64,000 bases of DNA from Pseudomonas sp. B21_DOA (GTDB lineage Bacteria > Pseudomonadota > Gammaproteobacteria > Pseudomonadales > Pseudomonadaceae), in the NCBI GenBank assembly GCA_030544685.1, contig CP086683.1:372001-436000 (forward strand), read 5' to 3'. The notes under the pieces are model-generated. The model saw only the letters and a program-made list of their open reading frames with translations. It did not search any database and was not told the DNA's origin. Below, one piece after another: positions 1 to 10,087 of this stretch (its first letter is position 1; each line of letters starts with the position of its first letter). Both the position numbers and the translations under genes were made by a program.

Positions 1-284
1 ATCCGCCGCCGAAAGTAGATTCGGCGATCGTTCGTCTCGTGCCCCACGCGGTACTGCCGCACCCGGCCAAGGATCACAAGCTGCTGGAGCGCGTGGTGCG
101 CGAAGCTTTCAACCAGCGCCGCAAAACCTTGCGCAATACCCTCAAGCAATTGCTCAGCAATGCCGAGATCGAAGCCGCTGGCGTCGATGGCAGCCTGCGT
201 CCCGAGCAACTGGATCTGGCCGCATTCGTGCGTCTGGCCGACCAGCTCGCGATACAGGTCCCGGCAGCTCCCGCCGCCGACTGA
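1..284 (+). CDS. rsmA: 16S rRNA dimethyladenosine transferase RsmA (KsgA), C-terminal part
   Basis: The 5' end is cut by the window edge; the frame is open from base 3 to the stop at 282-284. The visible residues begin [12 protein letters not shown], the conserved block of KsgA/RsmA after the catalytic methyltransferase core, followed by the small helical C-terminal domain. RsmA uses SAM to dimethylate two adjacent adenines near the 3' end of 16S rRNA during late 30S assembly. The downstream order apaG-apaH is the usual gammaproteobacterial context, which supports the call. The GTG at 39 is internal to the gene and not a true start. Confidence 0.93.
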   Translation, partial: PPPKVDSAIVRLVPHAVLPHPAKDHKLLERVVREAFNQRRKTLRNTLKQLLSNAEIEAAGVDGSLRPEQLDLAAFVRLADQLAIQVPAAPAAD

Positions 285-299
285 CCCGCGATGAACGCT

Positions 300-334
300 A
301 TCGGGCAGCACACCACTCTGGTTTACTGCCCGAT
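300..334. repeat. Inverted repeat between rsmA and apaG
   Basis: ATCGGGCAG (300-308) pairs perfectly with CTGCCCGAT (326-334), leaving a 17-nt loop. There is no T-tract after it, so it is not a convincing intrinsic terminator. It may stabilise the rsmA 3' end or attenuate readthrough into apaG. Confidence 0.4.
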
Positions 335-397
335 ACTTGCCTAGACTGATTCCCCATCAGCTACGCCCCGCGTTCCGCTTCGTTAAGGCCCTCTTGC

Positions 398-778
398 ATG
401 TCCGATTCCCGTTATCAGGTCGATGTCAGCGTCGTCACTCACTATCTGGCAGACCAATCGCAACCCGAACACGACCGTTTCGCCTTCGCCTACACCATCA
501 CCGTGCAGAACAACGGCGAGCTTGCCGCCAAGCTTCTGGCCCGGCACTGGGTAATTACCGATGGTGACGGCCATGTCGAAGAAGTACGCGGTGAAGGCGT
601 CGTTGGCCAGCAACCGTTGATCGATGCAGGCAAGAGCCACACGTATACCAGCGGCACGGTGATGACCACCAAGGTCGGCACCATGCAGGGCACCTATCAG
701 ATGCTCGCTGATGACGGTAAACATTTCGATGCAGTCATCAAACCGTTTCGCCTCGCTGTACCCGGAGCCCTGCACTGA
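398..778 (+). CDS. apaG: ApaG domain protein
   Basis: This 126-residue protein is the full family length and consists of a single ApaG/DUF525 beta-sandwich domain. The conserved glycine-rich loop GEGVVG is at residues 65-70 and the family C-terminal [11 protein letters not shown] block is intact. The fold resembles fibronectin III. In enterobacteria apaG is linked to Co2+ resistance and Mg2+ homeostasis, but its biochemical role is not settled. The stop overlaps the apaH start by one base (TGATG at 776-780), so the two are probably translationally coupled in an rsmA-apaG-apaH transcript. Confidence 0.92.
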   Translation: MSDSRYQVDVSVVTHYLADQSQPEHDRFAFAYTITVQNNGELAAKLLARHWVITDGDGHVEEVRGEGVVGQQPLIDAGKSHTYTSGTVMTTKVGTMQGTYQMLADDGKHFDAVIKPFRLAVPGALH

Positions 779-1659
779 TGACGACGTACGCCGTCGGCGA
801 CTTGCAAGGCTGCCTCGAGCCGCTCAAGTGCCTGCTCAAGCAAGTTGCCTTTGACCCGGCGCTGGATCGGCTATGGCTGGTTGGCGATCTGGTGAACCGT
901 GGCCCGCAGTCGCTGGAAACCCTGCGTTTTCTCCATGAGATGCGCGAGTCGCTGGTCTGTGTCCTCGGCAATCACGATTTGCATCTGCTGGCCGCCGCGA
1001 AAAAGATCGAGCGTTTGAAGAAAAGCGACACCTTGCGCGAAATCATCGAGGCGCCCGATGGCCCGCAACTGATGGAATGGCTGCGCCAGCAGAAGCTGAT
1101 GCATTACGACGAAATCCGTGATGTCGCCATGGTCCACGCCGGCATCCCGCCGCAATGGTCGCTGCGCCGTGCCCTTAAATGCGCCGCCGAAGTCGAGACT
1201 GCACTGCGCGACGACAATGTCTTCCCGGCCTACCTTGACGGCATGTACGGCAACGAGCCGGCAAAATGGGACAACGACCTCAAAGGCATCGATCGCCTGC
1301 GGGTGATCACCAATTACTTCACGCGCATGCGCTTTTGCACCGCCGAGGGCAAGCTTGACCTCAAGAGCAAGGAAGGCCTCGACAGCGCCCCGCCCGGCTA
1401 CAAACCGTGGTTTCAGCACAAAGAACGCAAGACCAAAGGCCTGCGCATCATTTTTGGCCACTGGGCAGCGCTCGAAGGCAACATCCACGAGCCGGGCATT
1501 TCAGCGCTGGACACCGGATGCGTATGGGGCGGCAGCCTGACACTGATGAACGTCGACAGCGGCGAACGTCTGTCATGCAAATGTGATGAACACGGCGGGC
1601 TTGCACACACGGTCGCGCCACTTATCCCCGAATCTTCGCCAGTCGGCGCACCGCGTTAG
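778..1659 (+). CDS. apaH: Bis(5'-nucleosyl)-tetraphosphatase, symmetrical (ApaH)
   Basis: This 293-residue protein is a calcineurin-like metallophosphatase that splits Ap4A into two ADP and also removes Np4 caps from RNA. The metal-binding motifs are all present: GDLQGC (7-12), GDLVNRGP (36-43) and GNHD (64-67). A later GHWAALEG segment carries a further metal-ligand histidine. Length and motif spacing match the family. It directly overlaps apaG and precedes glpE by 33 bp, the conserved Pseudomonas arrangement. Confidence 0.96.
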   Translation: MTTYAVGDLQGCLEPLKCLLKQVAFDPALDRLWLVGDLVNRGPQSLETLRFLHEMRESLVCVLGNHDLHLLAAAKKIERLKKSDTLREIIEAPDGPQLMEWLRQQKLMHYDEIRDVAMVHAGIPPQWSLRRALKCAAEVETALRDDNVFPAYLDGMYGNEPAKWDNDLKGIDRLRVITNYFTRMRFCTAEGKLDLKSKEGLDSAPPGYKPWFQHKERKTKGLRIIFGHWAALEGNIHEPGISALDTGCVWGGSLTLMNVDSGERLSCKCDEHGGLAHTVAPLIPESSPVGAPR

Positions 1660-1692
1660 ACTGCACTTTCAGTTGAGCTACAGGAACCCGCC

Positions 1693-2021
1693 ATGAGCGA
1701 ATTCAAACGAATCCCCCAGAACAGGCGCAGGCCCTGCGTGAACAGGGCGCAGTCGTAGTCGACGTACGCGATCCAGCGACCTTCGCCGCGCTGCATATCA
1801 GCGGCTCGAAGCATCTCGACAACCATTCGCTGCACGCTTTCATTCAAGGTGCCGACCTTGATGCACCGACCGTGGTGGTCTGCTACCACGGCAATTCCAG
1901 CCAGGGCGCAGCCGCCTATCTGGTCAGCCAGGGCTTCTCCGACGTTTACAGCATGGACGGCGGCTTTGAGCTGTGGCGTACGACTTATCCGTCGGAAACC
2001 GCGCAAGGCACCGCCGAATAA
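1693..2021 (+). CDS. glpE: Thiosulfate sulfurtransferase GlpE (single-domain rhodanese), frameshifted
   Basis: The reading frame starts at ATG 1693 (MSEFKRIP) and is lost in the C-run at 1712-1716. Adding one C gives [14 protein letters not shown] and an uninterrupted 109-residue rhodanese ending at TAA 2019-2021. The catalytic cysteine is in the loop CYHGNS at about residue 64, the short six-residue active-site loop of rhodaneses. GlpE transfers the sulfane sulfur of thiosulfate to cyanide or to thioredoxin-like acceptors in the cytoplasm. The break is probably a sequencing error, one of 14 such events in the window. Confidence 0.85.
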
Positions 2022-2031
2022 TTTTTGCGCG

Positions 2032-2061
2032 GCGCAGGCCCCGGCTGCCGTGGGCCTGCGC
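2032..2061. repeat. GC-rich hairpin downstream of glpE
   Basis: GCGCAGGCCC (2032-2041) and GGGCCTGCGC (2052-2061) form a perfect 10-bp stem with a 10-nt loop just after the glpE stop. It has no T-tract. It may mark the end of the apaG-apaH-glpE transcript. The rest of the gap to 2312 shows no gene; it probably carries the prkA promoter, which I could not place. Confidence 0.4.
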
Positions 2062-2312
2062 GCGGCAGACGAACGGTCTGCCACAACTAATTACGTATCT
2101 CGCCTTTACCTCTCGAATTCCCAACTATCCTTAAGCGCAGGCCATCCAAAACAGGGAGAGCCGGTACACCGGCGCGCGGGTCATCGGGAGTAGCTTTCGC
2201 GGTTTGTCGACCGTGGAAGAATTCTGGGGTAAACAGCAGCTGCCACAGCGACTGCTGCCAGCATCGACTGAGTGATCCGGCGTCGGCTCCACGTATCGAG
2301 CGAGGTGACGTC

Positions 2313-4235
2313 ATGAGTATCTTTAGCCACTTCCAACAACGCTTCGAGTCCACACGCCAGGAAGAACTCTCGCTGCAAGAGTACCTGGAGCTGTGCAAGA
2401 AAGACCGGAGCGCCTACGTTTCCGCCGCCGAGCGTCTATTGATGGCTATCGGCGAACCGGAACTGCTCGACACTTCGACCAACTCGAGGCTGTCGCGCAT
2501 TTTTTCCAATAAGGTGATCCGCCGCTATCCGGCCTTTGAAGACTTCCACGGGATGGAAGAATGCATCGACCAGATCGTCTCCTATTTCCGCCACGCGGCC
2601 CAGGGCCTGGAAGAGAAGAAACAGATCCTCTACCTGCTCGGCCCCGTCGGTGGCGGTAAATCGTCCCTGGCCGAGAAGCTGAAACAATTGATGGAGAAGG
2701 TGCCCTTCTACGCCATCAAGGGCTCACCGGTTTTCGAATCGCCCCTGGGTTTGTTCAACGCCACCGAAGATGGCGCAATCCTCGAGGAAGATTTCGGCAT
2801 TCCACGGCGCTACCTGAACACCATCATGTCGCCCTGGGCGACCAAGCGCCTGGCCGAATTCGGCGGCGACATCAGCCAGTTCCGCGTGGTCAAGCTGTAC
2901 CCGTCGATCCTCAATCAGATCGCCGTGGCAAAGACCGAACCCGGTGATGAGAACAACCAGGACATCTCGGCGCTGGTCGGCAAGGTCGATATCCGCAAGC
3001 TTGAAGAATTCCCGCAGAACGACGCCGACGCCTACAGCTACTCCGGTGCGCTGTGCCGGGCCAACCAGGGCCTGATGGAATTCGTCGAAATGTTCAAGGC
3101 ACCGATCAAGGTGCTGCACCCTTTGCTGACCGCTACGCAGGAAGGTAACTACAACAGTACCGAAGGCCTCGGCGCGATTCCGTTCACTGGCATCCTGCTG
3201 GCTCACTCCAACGAATCGGAGTGGCATACCTTCCGCAACAACAAGAACAACGAGGCGTTCATCGACCGGATCTACATCGTCAAAGTGCCGTACTGCCTGC
3301 GCGTCAGCGATGAAGTGAAGATCTACGACAAACTCCTGTTCAACAGTTCCTTGTCCAAGGCGCACTGCGCACCGGACACCTTGAAAATGCTTGCGCAATT
3401 CACCGTGCTGTCACGCCTCAAGGAGCCGGAAAACTCCAACATCTACTCGAAGATGCGCGTCTACGACGGTGAAAACCTCAAGGACACCGATCCGAAGGCC
3501 AAGTCGATTCAGGAGTATCGCGATTCGGCCGGTGTCGACGAAGGCATGAACGGTCTGTCGACCCGCTTCGCCTTCAAGATCCTCTCCAAGGTGTTCAACT
3601 TCGATCCGCATGAAATCGCCGCCAACCCAGTGCACCTGCTCTATGTGCTGGAGCAGCAGATCGAACAGGAACAGTTCCAGGCCGAAACCCGCGAGCGTTA
3701 TCTGCGCTATCTGAAGGAATACCTGGCACCGCGCTACATCGAGTTCATCGGCAAGGAAATCCAGACTGCTTATCTGGAATCCTACAGCGAATACGGTCAG
3801 AACATCTTCGACCGCTACGTGCTGTACGCGGATTTCTGGATCCAGGACCAGGAGTATCGCGATCCGGAAACCGGCGAGATCCTCAACCGCGTGGCGCTGA
3901 ACGAAGAACTGGAAAAAATCGAAAAACCGGCCGGCATTAGCAATCCGAAGGATTTCCGTAACGAAATCGTCAACTTCGTCCTGCGCGCCCGGGCCAACAA
4001 CAACGGCAAGAACCCGACCTGGCTCAGCTACGAAAAACTGCGGGTGGTCATCGAGAAGAAAATGTTCTCCAACACCGAAGACCTCCTGCCCGTCATCAGT
4101 TTCAACGCCAAGGCCAGCAAGGAGGATCAGCAGAAACACAACGACTTCGTTACGCGAATGGTTGAACGTGGCTACACCGATAAACAGGTACGCCTGCTGT
4201 CCGAATGGTACCTGCGGGTCCGCAAGTCGCAGTGA
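2313..4235 (+). CDS. prkA: PrkA (YeaG) family serine protein kinase
   Basis: This 640-residue protein has full PrkA length. An N-terminal AAA-type ATPase domain carries the Walker A motif GPVGGGKSS (residues 110-118); the C-terminal half is the PrkA-specific domain with distant protein-kinase similarity. In enterobacteria the homologue YeaG is induced in stationary phase and under nitrogen starvation and is encoded next to YeaH. The same partnership appears here: yeaH and spoVR follow on the same strand. The start is ATG 2313, preceded by GAGGTG. Confidence 0.95.
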   Translation: MSIFSHFQQRFESTRQEELSLQEYLELCKKDRSAYVSAAERLLMAIGEPELLDTSTNSRLSRIFSNKVIRRYPAFEDFHGMEECIDQIVSYFRHAAQGLEEKKQILYLLGPVGGGKSSLAEKLKQLMEKVPFYAIKGSPVFESPLGLFNATEDGAILEEDFGIPRRYLNTIMSPWATKRLAEFGGDISQFRVVKLYPSILNQIAVAKTEPGDENNQDISALVGKVDIRKLEEFPQNDADAYSYSGALCRANQGLMEFVEMFKAPIKVLHPLLTATQEGNYNSTEGLGAIPFTGILLAHSNESEWHTFRNNKNNEAFIDRIYIVKVPYCLRVSDEVKIYDKLLFNSSLSKAHCAPDTLKMLAQFTVLSRLKEPENSNIYSKMRVYDGENLKDTDPKAKSIQEYRDSAGVDEGMNGLSTRFAFKILSKVFNFDPHEIAANPVHLLYVLEQQIEQEQFQAETRERYLRYLKEYLAPRYIEFIGKEIQTAYLESYSEYGQNIFDRYVLYADFWIQDQEYRDPETGEILNRVALNEELEKIEKPAGISNPKDFRNEIVNFVLRARANNNGKNPTWLSYEKLRVVIEKKMFSNTEDLLPVISFNAKASKEDQQKHNDFVTRMVERGYTDKQVRLLSEWYLRVRKSQ

Positions 4236-4237
4236 GG

Positions 4238-4339
4238 CAGCTGCAAGCTATAAGCCACAAGCTGCAAGAAAGAGCGCGCGGAGGCTGAATCCTGGCCCAA
4301 TCGCTTCAACTTGCAGCTTGCAGCTCAAAACTTGAAGCT
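4238..4339. repeat. GCTGCAAGC-type intergenic inverted repeat
   Basis: Between prkA and yeaH, short units of GCAGCTGCAAGC and AAGCTGCAAG (4238-4268) are answered by CTTGCAGCTTGCAGCTC (4309-4325) in inverted orientation, and a further related unit ends near 4339. The transcript can fold into a large imperfect hairpin inside the prkA-yeaH-spoVR operon. It looks like a dispersed intergenic repeat of pseudomonads rather than a specific regulatory site. Confidence 0.6.
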
Positions 4340-4354
4340 CCCCGGAGGGGCCTT

Positions 4355-5626
4355 ATGAGCTATGTGATCGACCGACGCCTCAATGGCAAGAACAAGAGCA
4401 CGGTGAACCGTCAGCGTTTTCTGCGACGCTACCGTGACCACATCAAGAAGGCTGTCGAAGAGGCAGTCAGCCGGCGCTCCATCACCGATATGGAGCACGG
4501 TGAACAGATCAGCATTCCCGGTCGCGACATCGACGAACCGGTGCTTCATCACGGACGCGGCGGCAAACAGACCGTCGTGCATCCCGGTAACAAAGAGTTC
4601 ACGGCCGGTGAACATATCGCTCGTCCACCGGGAGGCGGCGGTGGACGCGGTCCGGGCAAGGCGGGGAATTCCGGCGAAGGCATGGACGAGTTCGTCTTCC
4701 AGATCACGCAGGAAGAGTTTCTCGAATTCATGTTCGAAGACCTGGAACTGCCGAACCTGGTCAAACGCAACCTGACCGGCACCGACACATTCAAAACCGT
4801 ACGCGCCGGGATCAGCAACGAGGGCAATCCGTCGCGGATCAACATCATCCGCACCCTGCGCTCAGCGCATGCGCGTCGTATTGCCCTGTCTGGCAGCAGC
4901 CGCGCGAAATTGCGCGAAGCCAAGGAAGAGCTGGCACGGCTCAAGCGCGAAGAACCGGACAACTTCGGCGATATCCAGGAACTCGAGGCTGAAATTGAAA
5001 AACTCAGCGCACGCATCCATCGCGTGCCGTTCCTAGATACCTTCGACTTGAAATACAACCTGCTGGTCAAGCAACCCAATCCCAGTTCCAAAGCAGTGAT
5101 GTTTTGCCTGATGGACGTTTCCGGTTCGATGACGCAGGCGACCAAGGACATCGCCAAGCGCTTCTTCATCCTGCTGTACCTTTTCCTCAAGCGTAACTAC
5201 GACAAGATCGACGTGGTGTTCATCCGTCACCACACCAGCGCCCGGGAAGTGGACGAAGAGGAGTTTTTCTATTCTCGTGAGACCGGCGGCACCATTGTTT
5301 CCAGCGCCCTGAAGCTGATGCAGGAAATCATGGCCGAGCGCTATCCGACCAACGAGTGGAACATCTACGCCGCTCAGGCCTCCGACGGCGACAACTGGAA
5401 CGACGATTCGCCGATCTGCCGCGACATCCTGATCAACCAGATCATGCCGTTTGTGCAGTACTACACTTATGTGGAGATCACCCCGCGCGAACACCAGGCC
5501 CTGTGGTACGAATACGAACGCATCGCCGAAGCCTTCTCTGACACGTTTGCCCAGCAGCAACTGGTCTCGGCCGGAGATATCTATCCGGTCTTCCGTGAAC
5601 TCTTCCAGCGCAGGTTAGTGACATGA
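4355..5626 (+). CDS. yeaH: YeaH/DUF444 family protein with VWA-like domain
   Basis: This 423-residue protein matches the DUF444 family. It has a basic N terminus, a glycine-rich linker (about 94-101), a charged helical stretch (about 183-222) and a C-terminal von Willebrand A-like fold with a MIDAS-type DVSGS motif at 254-258. The ATG at 4355 has a strong GGAGGGG ribosome-binding site. The family always travels with PrkA and SpoVR; the molecular function is unknown, though a metal-dependent scaffold working with the PrkA kinase is plausible. It overlaps spoVR by four bases (ATGA at 5623-5626). Confidence 0.92.
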   Translation: MSYVIDRRLNGKNKSTVNRQRFLRRYRDHIKKAVEEAVSRRSITDMEHGEQISIPGRDIDEPVLHHGRGGKQTVVHPGNKEFTAGEHIARPPGGGGGRGPGKAGNSGEGMDEFVFQITQEEFLEFMFEDLELPNLVKRNLTGTDTFKTVRAGISNEGNPSRINIIRTLRSAHARRIALSGSSRAKLREAKEELARLKREEPDNFGDIQELEAEIEKLSARIHRVPFLDTFDLKYNLLVKQPNPSSKAVMFCLMDVSGSMTQATKDIAKRFFILLYLFLKRNYDKIDVVFIRHHTSAREVDEEEFFYSRETGGTIVSSALKLMQEIMAERYPTNEWNIYAAQASDGDNWNDDSPICRDILINQIMPFVQYYTYVEITPREHQALWYEYERIAEAFSDTFAQQQLVSAGDIYPVFRELFQRRLVT

Positions 5627-7185
5627 CCGCCAAAGAGCAGAAACGCCAACCCATTTCCACCGGCTCCGAATGGACATTCGAGCTGATCCAGACCTACGAC
5701 CGTGAAATCGCCCGGATCGCGGCCCGTTATGCACTGGACACCTATCCCAACCAGATCGAAGTGATCACCGCCGAGCAGATGATGGACGCCTATGCCTCGG
5801 TGGGCATGCCGCTGGGCTATCACCACTGGTCCTACGGCAAACACTTCCTCAGCACAGAGAAATCCTACAGTCGCGGGCAGATGGGCCTGGCCTACGAGAT
5901 CGTGATCAACTCCGACCCGTGCATCGCCTATCTGATGGAAGAAAACACCATCTGCATGCAGGCGCTGGTGGTGGCCCATGCCTGCTATGGCCACAACAGC
6001 TTCTTCAAGGGCAACTACCTGTTCCGCACCTGGACCGATGCCAGTTCGATCATTGATTACCTGGTGTTCGCCAAGCAGTACATCATGCAGTGCGAGGAAC
6101 GCCACGGCATCGACGCCGTGGAAGATCTCCTCGATTCCTGCCATGCCTTGATGAATTACGGCGTCGACCGCTACAAGCGTCCGTATCCGATCTCCGCCGA
6201 AGAAGAGCGCCGGCGGCAAAAGGACCGTGAAGAGCACATGCAGAAGCAGATCAATGATCTGTGGCGCACCATTCCCAAAGGCGCGGACAAATACAGCGAC
6301 AAGGACAACGCCCGCTTCCCGGCCGAACCGCAGGAAAACATCCTCTATTTCATCGAGAAACACGCGCCACTGCTGGAACCCTGGCAACGCGAAATCGTGC
6401 GCATCGTGCGCAAGATCGCCCAGTATTTCTATCCGCAGCGCCAGACCCAAGTCATGAACGAAGGCTGGGCAACGTTCTGGCATTACACGCTGATGAATGA
6501 TCTGTATGACGAAGGCCTGGTCACCGACGGCTTCATGATGGAATTCCTCACCTCGCACACCAGCGTGGTGTTCCAACCGGGTTTCGACAGTCCGTACTAC
6601 AGCGGCATCAACCCCTATGCGTTGGGTTTCGCCATGTACCGCGACATTCGGCGCATGTGCGAAGAGCCTACCGAAGAGGATCGCCGCTGGTTCCCGGACA
6701 TCGCCGGTTCCGACTGGCTGTCGACCATCAAGTTCGCCATGAGCAGTTTCAAGGACGAGAGCTTCATCCTGCAGTACCTGTCGCCGAAGGTGATTCGCGA
6801 TCTGAAACTGTTCAGCATCCTCGATGACGACCAGAAGGACGACCTGCTGGTGCCAGCCATTCATGACGAGGGCGGCTACCGAATCATCCGCGAAACCCTG
6901 GCTGCGCAGTACAACCTCGGCAATCGTGAGCCGAACGTGCAGATCTACAGCATTGACCGGCGCGGCGATCGCTCGCTGACCCTGCGTCATCAGCAGCACG
7001 ACCGCAAACCGTTGGGCGACTCCACCGAGGAAGTGCTCAAGCATCTGCATAGGCTGTGGGGCTTCGACATTCATCTGGAAACCCTGCAGGGCGACCAGAT
7101 CATGAAAACCCATCACGTGCCGCCACGCAGTGAGCACAACGAGGGCGATTACGGCCGGCTCGATCTGGCCGTGATTCATCTTTGA
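5623..7185 (+). CDS. spoVR: SpoVR family protein (YcgB homologue)
   Basis: This 520-residue protein is full length for the SpoVR family. It contains conserved HHWSYGK and [11 protein letters not shown] segments rich in His, Glu and Trp that hint at metal binding. The name comes from a Bacillus spore-cortex gene, but in non-sporing gammaproteobacteria the gene sits with prkA and yeaH as a stationary-phase or stress module of unknown chemistry. Its start overlaps the yeaH stop, so the two are translationally coupled. Confidence 0.93.
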   Translation: MTAKEQKRQPISTGSEWTFELIQTYDREIARIAARYALDTYPNQIEVITAEQMMDAYASVGMPLGYHHWSYGKHFLSTEKSYSRGQMGLAYEIVINSDPCIAYLMEENTICMQALVVAHACYGHNSFFKGNYLFRTWTDASSIIDYLVFAKQYIMQCEERHGIDAVEDLLDSCHALMNYGVDRYKRPYPISAEEERRRQKDREEHMQKQINDLWRTIPKGADKYSDKDNARFPAEPQENILYFIEKHAPLLEPWQREIVRIVRKIAQYFYPQRQTQVMNEGWATFWHYTLMNDLYDEGLVTDGFMMEFLTSHTSVVFQPGFDSPYYSGINPYALGFAMYRDIRRMCEEPTEEDRRWFPDIAGSDWLSTIKFAMSSFKDESFILQYLSPKVIRDLKLFSILDDDQKDDLLVPAIHDEGGYRIIRETLAAQYNLGNREPNVQIYSIDRRGDRSLTLRHQQHDRKPLGDSTEEVLKHLHRLWGFDIHLETLQGDQIMKTHHVPPRSEHNEGDYGRLDLAVIHL

Positions 7186-7247
7186 TCCGGTTCCGGCCTC
7201 CGAAAGTCTGACGCAAGGGTTATCCTGTCGGACTGACGGAGGTTTTT

Positions 7248-8469
7248 ATGCAGGTTTACAAGGTTGGCGGCGCGGTACGTGATCGCCTGTTAGGGTTGCC
7301 GGTCACCGATGTCGACCGGGTCGTGGTGGGCTCTACCACGGAGGAAATGCTCGCCCAGGGGTTTCGCCCGGTCGGCGCAGATTTTCCCGTGTTTCTGCAC
7401 CCGAAAACCGGCGAGGAGTATGCCCTTGCCCGCACCGAGCGCAAGAGCGGTCGCGGTTACGGTGGCTTCACCTTCTATGCAAGTCCGGAAGTCACGCTGG
7501 AAGAAGACCTGATTCGCCGCGACCTGACGATCAATGCCATGGCCGAGGACGATCAACTCAACCTGACCGATCCGTATCATGGTCAACGCGACCTCGAAGC
7601 ACGAATCCTTCGCCATGTTTCCCGGCGTTCGCCGAAGATCCGCTGCGTGTGCTGCGCGTTGCCCGTTTCGCCGCGCGCTATGCCGGGCTGGGCTTCACGG
7701 TCGCCGATGAAACCATGGACCTGATGCGGCAGCTCAGTGAGTCCGGCGAACTGCAAGCGCTGACTGCCGAGCGCAGCTGGAAGGAAATTTCCGCGCCTTG
7801 ATGGAAGATCACCCACAGGTGTTCATCCAGGTATTGCGCGACTGTGGCGCGCTGAAAGTACTGATGCCGGAAGTCGACGCCTTGTTCGGCGTGCCGCAGC
7901 CGGAAACTCATCACCCGGAAATCGACACGGGCCTGCACACTTTGAGCGTGCTGGAGCAATCGGCCCTGCACAAGCAGCCGCTGACGGTGCGCTGGGCCTG
8001 CCTGCTGCACGACTTGGGCAAAGGTCTGACGCCGGAAGATGAATGGCCCCGGCATATCGCCCATGAGCACACGGGGCTGAAGCTGATCAAAGCGGTCAAC
8101 GAGCGCTTCAAGGTCCCCAAGGACTGTCAGGAACTGGCGCTGCTGGTCGGGCAGTATCACACCCATGGGCACCGGGCGCTGGAGCTGAAAGCCTCGACGC
8201 TGCTGGAGTTATTGCAGAGCTTCGATATATATCGCCGGCCGCAGCGCTTCGAAGAGTTTATCGTCGCGTGCGAGATGGACGCCCGTGGCCGCAAGGGCCT
8301 GGAGCAGCGCAGTTATCCACAGGCGGATTATTTGCGCGGAGCGGCGCAAGCTGCGCGAGCGGTGGCGGTGCAGCCTTTGCTGGAGCAGGGGTTCAAGGGG
8401 CCGGAATTGGGCGAAGCGCTGAAGCGTGAGCGGCTCAAAGCGTTGAAGACCTACAAAGACAACGCCTGA
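7248..8469 (+). CDS. cca: Multifunctional CCA-adding enzyme, two frameshifts
   Basis: The ATG at 7248 has a GGAGG site. The N-terminal nucleotidyltransferase domain begins with GGAVRD (7-12), and the C-terminal half carries an HD phosphohydrolase domain (HDLGKG, near 8010), typical of the bacterial multifunctional Cca. The frame breaks at the C-run 7621-7623 (adding one C gives [23 protein letters not shown]) and again at 7791-7792 (adding one C gives [14 protein letters not shown]). Corrected, the protein is 407 residues, normal for the family. The enzyme builds or repairs the 3' CCA of tRNAs. Both lesions are C losses and are probably sequencing errors. Confidence 0.85.
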
Positions 8470-8478
8470 AGCAAGATC

Positions 8479-8554
8479 AAAGATCGCAGCCTTCGGCAGT
8501 TCCTACAGGGAAACGCAAATTCCTCTGTGGGAGCTGCCGAAGGCTGCGATCTTT
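8479..8554. repeat. Perfect 21-bp inverted repeat between cca and folK
   Basis: The arms lie at 8479-8499 and 8534-8554 and are exactly complementary over 21 bp (left arm begins AAAGATCGCAGCC). The intervening bases include TCCTACAG and CTGTGGGAG, which also partly pair. It is a dispersed Pseudomonas intergenic palindrome placed between convergent genes, where it can end or stabilise both transcripts. Confidence 0.75.
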
Positions 8555-8557
8555 GCT

Positions 8558-9073
8558 TTAAAGATTCGACGGAGTCAATTGCTGCCCATTCCATTCGAAC
8601 GCAACCGGCGCCAACACCTGATCAATCTGCGCCTCGGCCCACAACGTCGCAAAGCTCTTTCCCACCCCTGGGTGAACCCGCTGCGGCGCAATCAGCGAAA
8701 GCGGCCAAAGTACAAAGGCATTTTTCAGGATTTCCACACGCGGCAGAATCAATCCATCAAAGTTACCCACCAGATCGCCATACAGCAGCACGTCGATATC
8801 CAGCGGCAGACCCTTGCGATCCGGGGCATAACGACCGTTGTCCGCCTCGATGAATTTCAAGCGGCGATCGAGCTCCATCAACGGCAGATCGGTGTAGGCC
8901 GAGACCACGAAATTGAAGAACGGCCCGCTCTTGATCCCCACCGGCTGGCTCTCGAACACTGCCGAACAACGGATATCCACCAGAAACTTGGCCAGCGCAT
9001 CGAGACCGGCGCGCAAATGGGTTTCGCGCTCGATATTGCTACCGAGCCCGAGGTAGACCTGAGTCAGCGACAT
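8558..9073 (-). CDS. folK: HPPK: 2-amino-4-hydroxy-6-hydroxymethyldihydropteridine diphosphokinase
   Basis: This 171-residue protein carries the pterin pyrophosphokinase signatures: GLGSN near residue 9 and the PLDIDVLLYGD block that binds Mg-ATP. It transfers pyrophosphate from ATP to 6-hydroxymethyl-dihydropterin in folate synthesis. Its start overlaps the end of folB, the preceding enzyme of the pathway, by 10 bp, so the two are co-translated. Confidence 0.95.
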   Translation of the reverse strand: MSLTQVYLGLGSNIERETHLRAGLDALAKFLVDIRCSAVFESQPVGIKSGPFFNFVVSAYTDLPLMELDRRLKFIEADNGRYAPDRKGLPLDIDVLLYGDLVGNFDGLILPRVEILKNAFVLWPLSLIAPQRVHPGVGKSFATLWAEAQIDQVLAPVAFEWNGQQLTPSNL

Positions 9074-9420
9074 CCGCGCTCGATCTCCACACCTACACCA
9101 CCCTTGGCCGCCGGCACCGCGCCCGGCTTGGTCAGTTTCAGCCGCACCCAGGTGATCTTGAATTCGGCCATGAGCACTTCAACCAGACGCTCGGCAAAGG
9201 TCTCGACCAGTTGGAACTGCGCCTGCTCGGCAAACGCCTGGATGCGCGTGGAAACACTGGCATAATCGAGCGCCAGGGTCAGATCGTCACCGGCGGCGGC
9301 CGGGCGATTGTCCCAGGCGAAGCTCAGATCAAGACGCAGGCATTGACGGATGCCGCGCTCCCAGTCGTAGGCACCGATCACGGTGTCGACTTCCAGGCCC
9401 TCGATAAACACTCTGTCCAA
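9064..9420 (-). CDS. folB: Dihydroneopterin aldolase FolB
   Basis: I choose a TTG start at 9420, giving [21 protein letters not shown] and 118 residues. It is preceded by GGAGA at good spacing, and an upstream extension to 9444 adds residues not expected in the family. The catalytic-site ETFAERL segment and C-terminal [21 protein letters not shown] block are present. FolB cleaves dihydroneopterin to 6-hydroxymethyl-dihydropterin, the substrate of the adjacent FolK. It is divergent from plsY, with the shared promoter in 9421-9494. Confidence 0.92.
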   Translation of the reverse strand: MDRVFIEGLEVDTVIGAYDWERGIRQCLRLDLSFAWDNRPAAAGDDLTLALDYASVSTRIQAFAEQAQFQLVETFAERLVEVLMAEFKITWVRLKLTKPGAVPAAKGGVGVEIERGCR

Positions 9421-9494
9421 GCACTTCTCTCCGCTGCACGACAAGGGCGCGATGCGCCGTTAGAATCAGGGCGTCCTCGCCCGGAATAGTTAGC

Positions 9495-10064
9495 ATGTTT
9501 TGGTTACTGGCGATTCTCGCCTACCTGCTCGGCTCGCTGTCCTTCGCCATTTTGCTCAGCCGCCTGACCGGAAACCCGGATCCTCGAATGAGTGGCTCGG
9601 GTAATGCCGGCGCCACCAACATGCTGCGCCTGGTCGGTCGCAAACTGGCGATCCTGACCCTGCTCGGTGATCTGTGCAAAGGCCTGCTGCCGGTGCTGAT
9701 CGCCTCCAGCGCAGGCCTTTCGCTGCAGGATCAGGCCTGGATCGGCGTATGCGCCGTGATCGGTCACCTGTTCCCTTTGTACTTCCGCTTTCGCGGCGGC
9801 AAAGGCGTTGCCACTGCCGCCGGCATGCTGCTCGGCCTGTATCCACCCGCCGCGCTGCTGGCGGTGTGCGCCTGGCTGCTGACGTTCTACCTGACCCGCA
9901 CCAGCTCGCTGGCGGCGCTGATTGCCACGCCACTGACCCTGCCATTGCTGGCCTGGCAAGAGCCGGAAGCCTTGCTGCCAATGAGCGCGCTGACCTTGCT
10001 GATTGTCTGGCGTCATCGCGGCAATCTACGCGACCTGTTTGCCGGGCGCGAACGGCATTTTTGA
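9495..10064 (+). CDS. plsY: Glycerol-3-phosphate acyltransferase PlsY
   Basis: This 189-residue integral membrane protein has several hydrophobic helices and the three PlsY signature loops: [12 protein letters not shown] (near residue 35), FRGGKGVAT (near residue 97) and a later glycine-containing loop before TPLTLPLL. PlsY transfers an acyl group from acyl phosphate to glycerol-3-phosphate, the first step of phospholipid synthesis. It is convergent with tsaD, 23 bp apart, with no clear terminator between them. Confidence 0.95.
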   Translation: MFWLLAILAYLLGSLSFAILLSRLTGNPDPRMSGSGNAGATNMLRLVGRKLAILTLLGDLCKGLLPVLIASSAGLSLQDQAWIGVCAVIGHLFPLYFRFRGGKGVATAAGMLLGLYPPAALLAVCAWLLTFYLTRTSSLAALIATPLTLPLLAWQEPEALLPMSALTLLIVWRHRGNLRDLFAGRERHF

Positions 10065-10087
10065 ATGCCGTTCGTGAGCGTCGCTCA

